Positions 6,478-7,044 of a stretch of 7,044 nt of DNA are shown here, piece after piece; positions within the stretch are counted from its first letter, which is position 1; the number at the start of each line of letters is the position of its first letter. A program made the position numbers and the translations under genes. Where the stretch lies: positions 1 through 7,044 of the forward strand of contig JACCZI010000008.1 of NCBI GenBank assembly GCA_013696015.1, read 5' to 3'. The notes under the pieces were generated by a model. It was not told where the DNA came from, searched no databases, and worked only from the letters and a program-made list of their open reading frames with translations. The stretch comes from Nocardioidaceae bacterium. Its GTDB lineage: Bacteria > Actinomycetota > Actinomycetes > Propionibacteriales > Nocardioidaceae.

Positions 6478-6530
6478 CGTCGGGCGTTCACCGATGGACC
6501 AAGCCCAGCGACTGCCGGAACGCCGTGTGC

Positions 6531-6572
6531 TGCATGCACTACAGCGGGTCGCATGCAAGGCTGGATGCATGC
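6531..6572. repeat. Three GCATGC palindromes before the sugar dehydrogenase gene
   Basis: GCATGC occurs at 6532-6537 (within the 8-bp palindrome TGCATGCA), at 6551-6556 and at 6567-6572, with starts 19 and 16 bp apart. The last copy overlaps the dehydrogenase start codon. Such clustering in a 103-bp divergent gap could mark operator half-sites or a spaced operator array. No known regulator can be assigned. Confidence 0.4.
6557..6560 (+). promoter_or_regulatory. Shine-Dalgarno AAGG for the sugar dehydrogenase-like gene
   Basis: AAGG lies 8 nt before ATG 6569 and supports that start over the out-of-frame ATG at 6565 and an upstream in-frame GTG at 6527. Confidence 0.45.
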
Positions 6573-7044
6573 GCAGACTCCGCCTCGCGGTCACCGCGGT
6601 CACCGCGGCCAGCGCTGCGGCGCTGGTCGTCACCGTGTCTCCCGGCGCCTCGGCCTCCCAGGTGGCCGAGGCTGCCGCTGCCCAGCAGCAGGCCGCCAAG
6701 CGCCCCCCAAACCTGCGCGTGAAGACGATCGTCCGCGACGCAGACATCCCCTGGGATCTCACGTTCCTGCCGAAAGGCGGGATGCTCTACACCCAGCGGG
6801 ACCGTGAGCGGATCACCTGGCGTGGCCCGAACGGCGCCCGGAACGTCGTCGCGGACACACCGAAGGGCGTCTGGCACGACAGCGAGACCGGCATGATGTC
6901 GATCCTCGCCGATCCCAACTTCGCCAAGAACAACGCGTTCTACACCTGCTACGGCGGCTTCAGCAACGGCCATCGCGACGTCCGCGTCGTCAAGTGGCGC
7001 CTCAACGCCAAACACAACGGTGCAAAGCGGGTGGACGTTCTGGT
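6569..7044 (+). CDS. Exported glucose/sorbosone dehydrogenase-type (PQQ-dependent sugar dehydrogenase family) protein, 3' end outside the window
   Basis: 158 codons are visible before the window ends. The N-terminus is a classical Sec signal peptide: MRRLRLAV, a hydrophobic Ala/Val stretch, then SPGASA-S with likely cleavage after Ala29. No lipobox cysteine is present. An Ala/Gln-rich linker (about 33-45) leads into the start of a GSDH beta-propeller: DIPWDLTFLPKGGMLYTQR (about 59-77), then DSETGMMSILADPNFAKNNAFYTCYGG. The last stretch matches the family pattern G-E-x-G-L-x-x-x-x-x-D-P-x-F, but with TGMM where GGLL is usual. The catalytic His and the PQQ and calcium ligands would lie beyond the right edge, so neither PQQ binding nor sugar oxidation can be checked. 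ATG 6569 is chosen because it begins the signal peptide and has AAGG 8 nt upstream. Codons for VTAVTA near residues 8-13 form a 9-nt tandem repeat. The gene is divergent from the ATPase gene across 103 bp. Confidence 0.82.
   Translation, partial: MRRLRLAVTAVTAASAAALVVTVSPGASASQVAEAAAAQQQAAKRPPNLRVKTIVRDADIPWDLTFLPKGGMLYTQRDRERITWRGPNGARNVVADTPKGVWHDSETGMMSILADPNFAKNNAFYTCYGGFSNGHRDVRVVKWRLNAKHNGAKRVDVL

Noticed and set aside
6587..6610. GTCACCGCG tandem repeat and CCGCGG palindromes in the dehydrogenase gene
   Set aside because: It encodes VTA-VTA in a low-complexity signal peptide and is best explained by Ala/Val/Thr codon choice.
6466..6762. N-terminal extension of the ATPase frame to 6762
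   Set aside because: It would run through the divergent gap and antisense to the signal peptide of the dehydrogenase, with no family similarity. GTG 6465 begins at the expected N-terminus.
5041..6807. 588-codon open frame on the + strand, antisense to the ATPase gene
   Set aside because: Its translation is low-complexity (R/G/A/V/D-rich) with no family motif. It mirrors the codon pattern of the clear ATPase gene, a common effect of high third-position GC.

Overview
The window is about 70% G+C by eye. Its coding frames are GC-rich in the third position, it uses GTG starts, and its protein families point to an actinomycete (Actinomycetota). The genus cannot be fixed from the sequence. It looks like ordinary chromosome: no tRNA, rRNA, insertion sequence, integrase or CRISPR array is visible.

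Layout, left to right. (1) Positions 1-768, + strand: the 3' part of a GNAT acetyltransferase, cut by the left edge. (2) Positions 773-6465, - strand: five genes in a row. In transcription order they are a MoxR/ChlI-type AAA+ ATPase (6465-5059), a VWA-domain protein (5055-3073), a YjbQ/UPF0047 protein (2985-2566), a threonine aldolase-like PLP enzyme (2490-1333) and a protein-L-isoaspartate methyltransferase-like enzyme (1336-773). (3) Positions 6569-7044, + strand: the 5' end of an exported glucose/sorbosone dehydrogenase-type protein, cut by the right edge and divergent from the ATPase.

The five minus-strand genes form tight blocks. ATPase and VWA are 3 nt apart, and the VWA ribosome binding site lies in the last codons of the ATPase gene. 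Aldolase and methyltransferase overlap in an ATGA. YjbQ stands alone between gaps of 87 and 75 nt. Each gap, and the convergent junction at 768/773, holds an inverted repeat: a terminator-like hairpin after VWA (3041-3068), a 27-bp near-perfect palindrome before the aldolase (2498-2524), and an 8-bp stem over both convergent stop codons (753-782). So the row may be two or three transcription units rather than one operon.

The ATPase/VWA pair is the most system-like part. AAA+ plus MIDAS-type VWA partners occur in magnesium and cobalt chelatases (ChlI/ChlD, CobS/CobT), in NorQ/NorD and in RavA/ViaA, where ATP-driven remodelling loads a metal or matures a target enzyme. No chelatase H/CobN subunit or tetrapyrrole gene is in the window, so a magnesium chelatase label would be misleading; the client is unknown. 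The other minus-strand genes suggest small-molecule metabolism and protein repair, with no obvious shared pathway.
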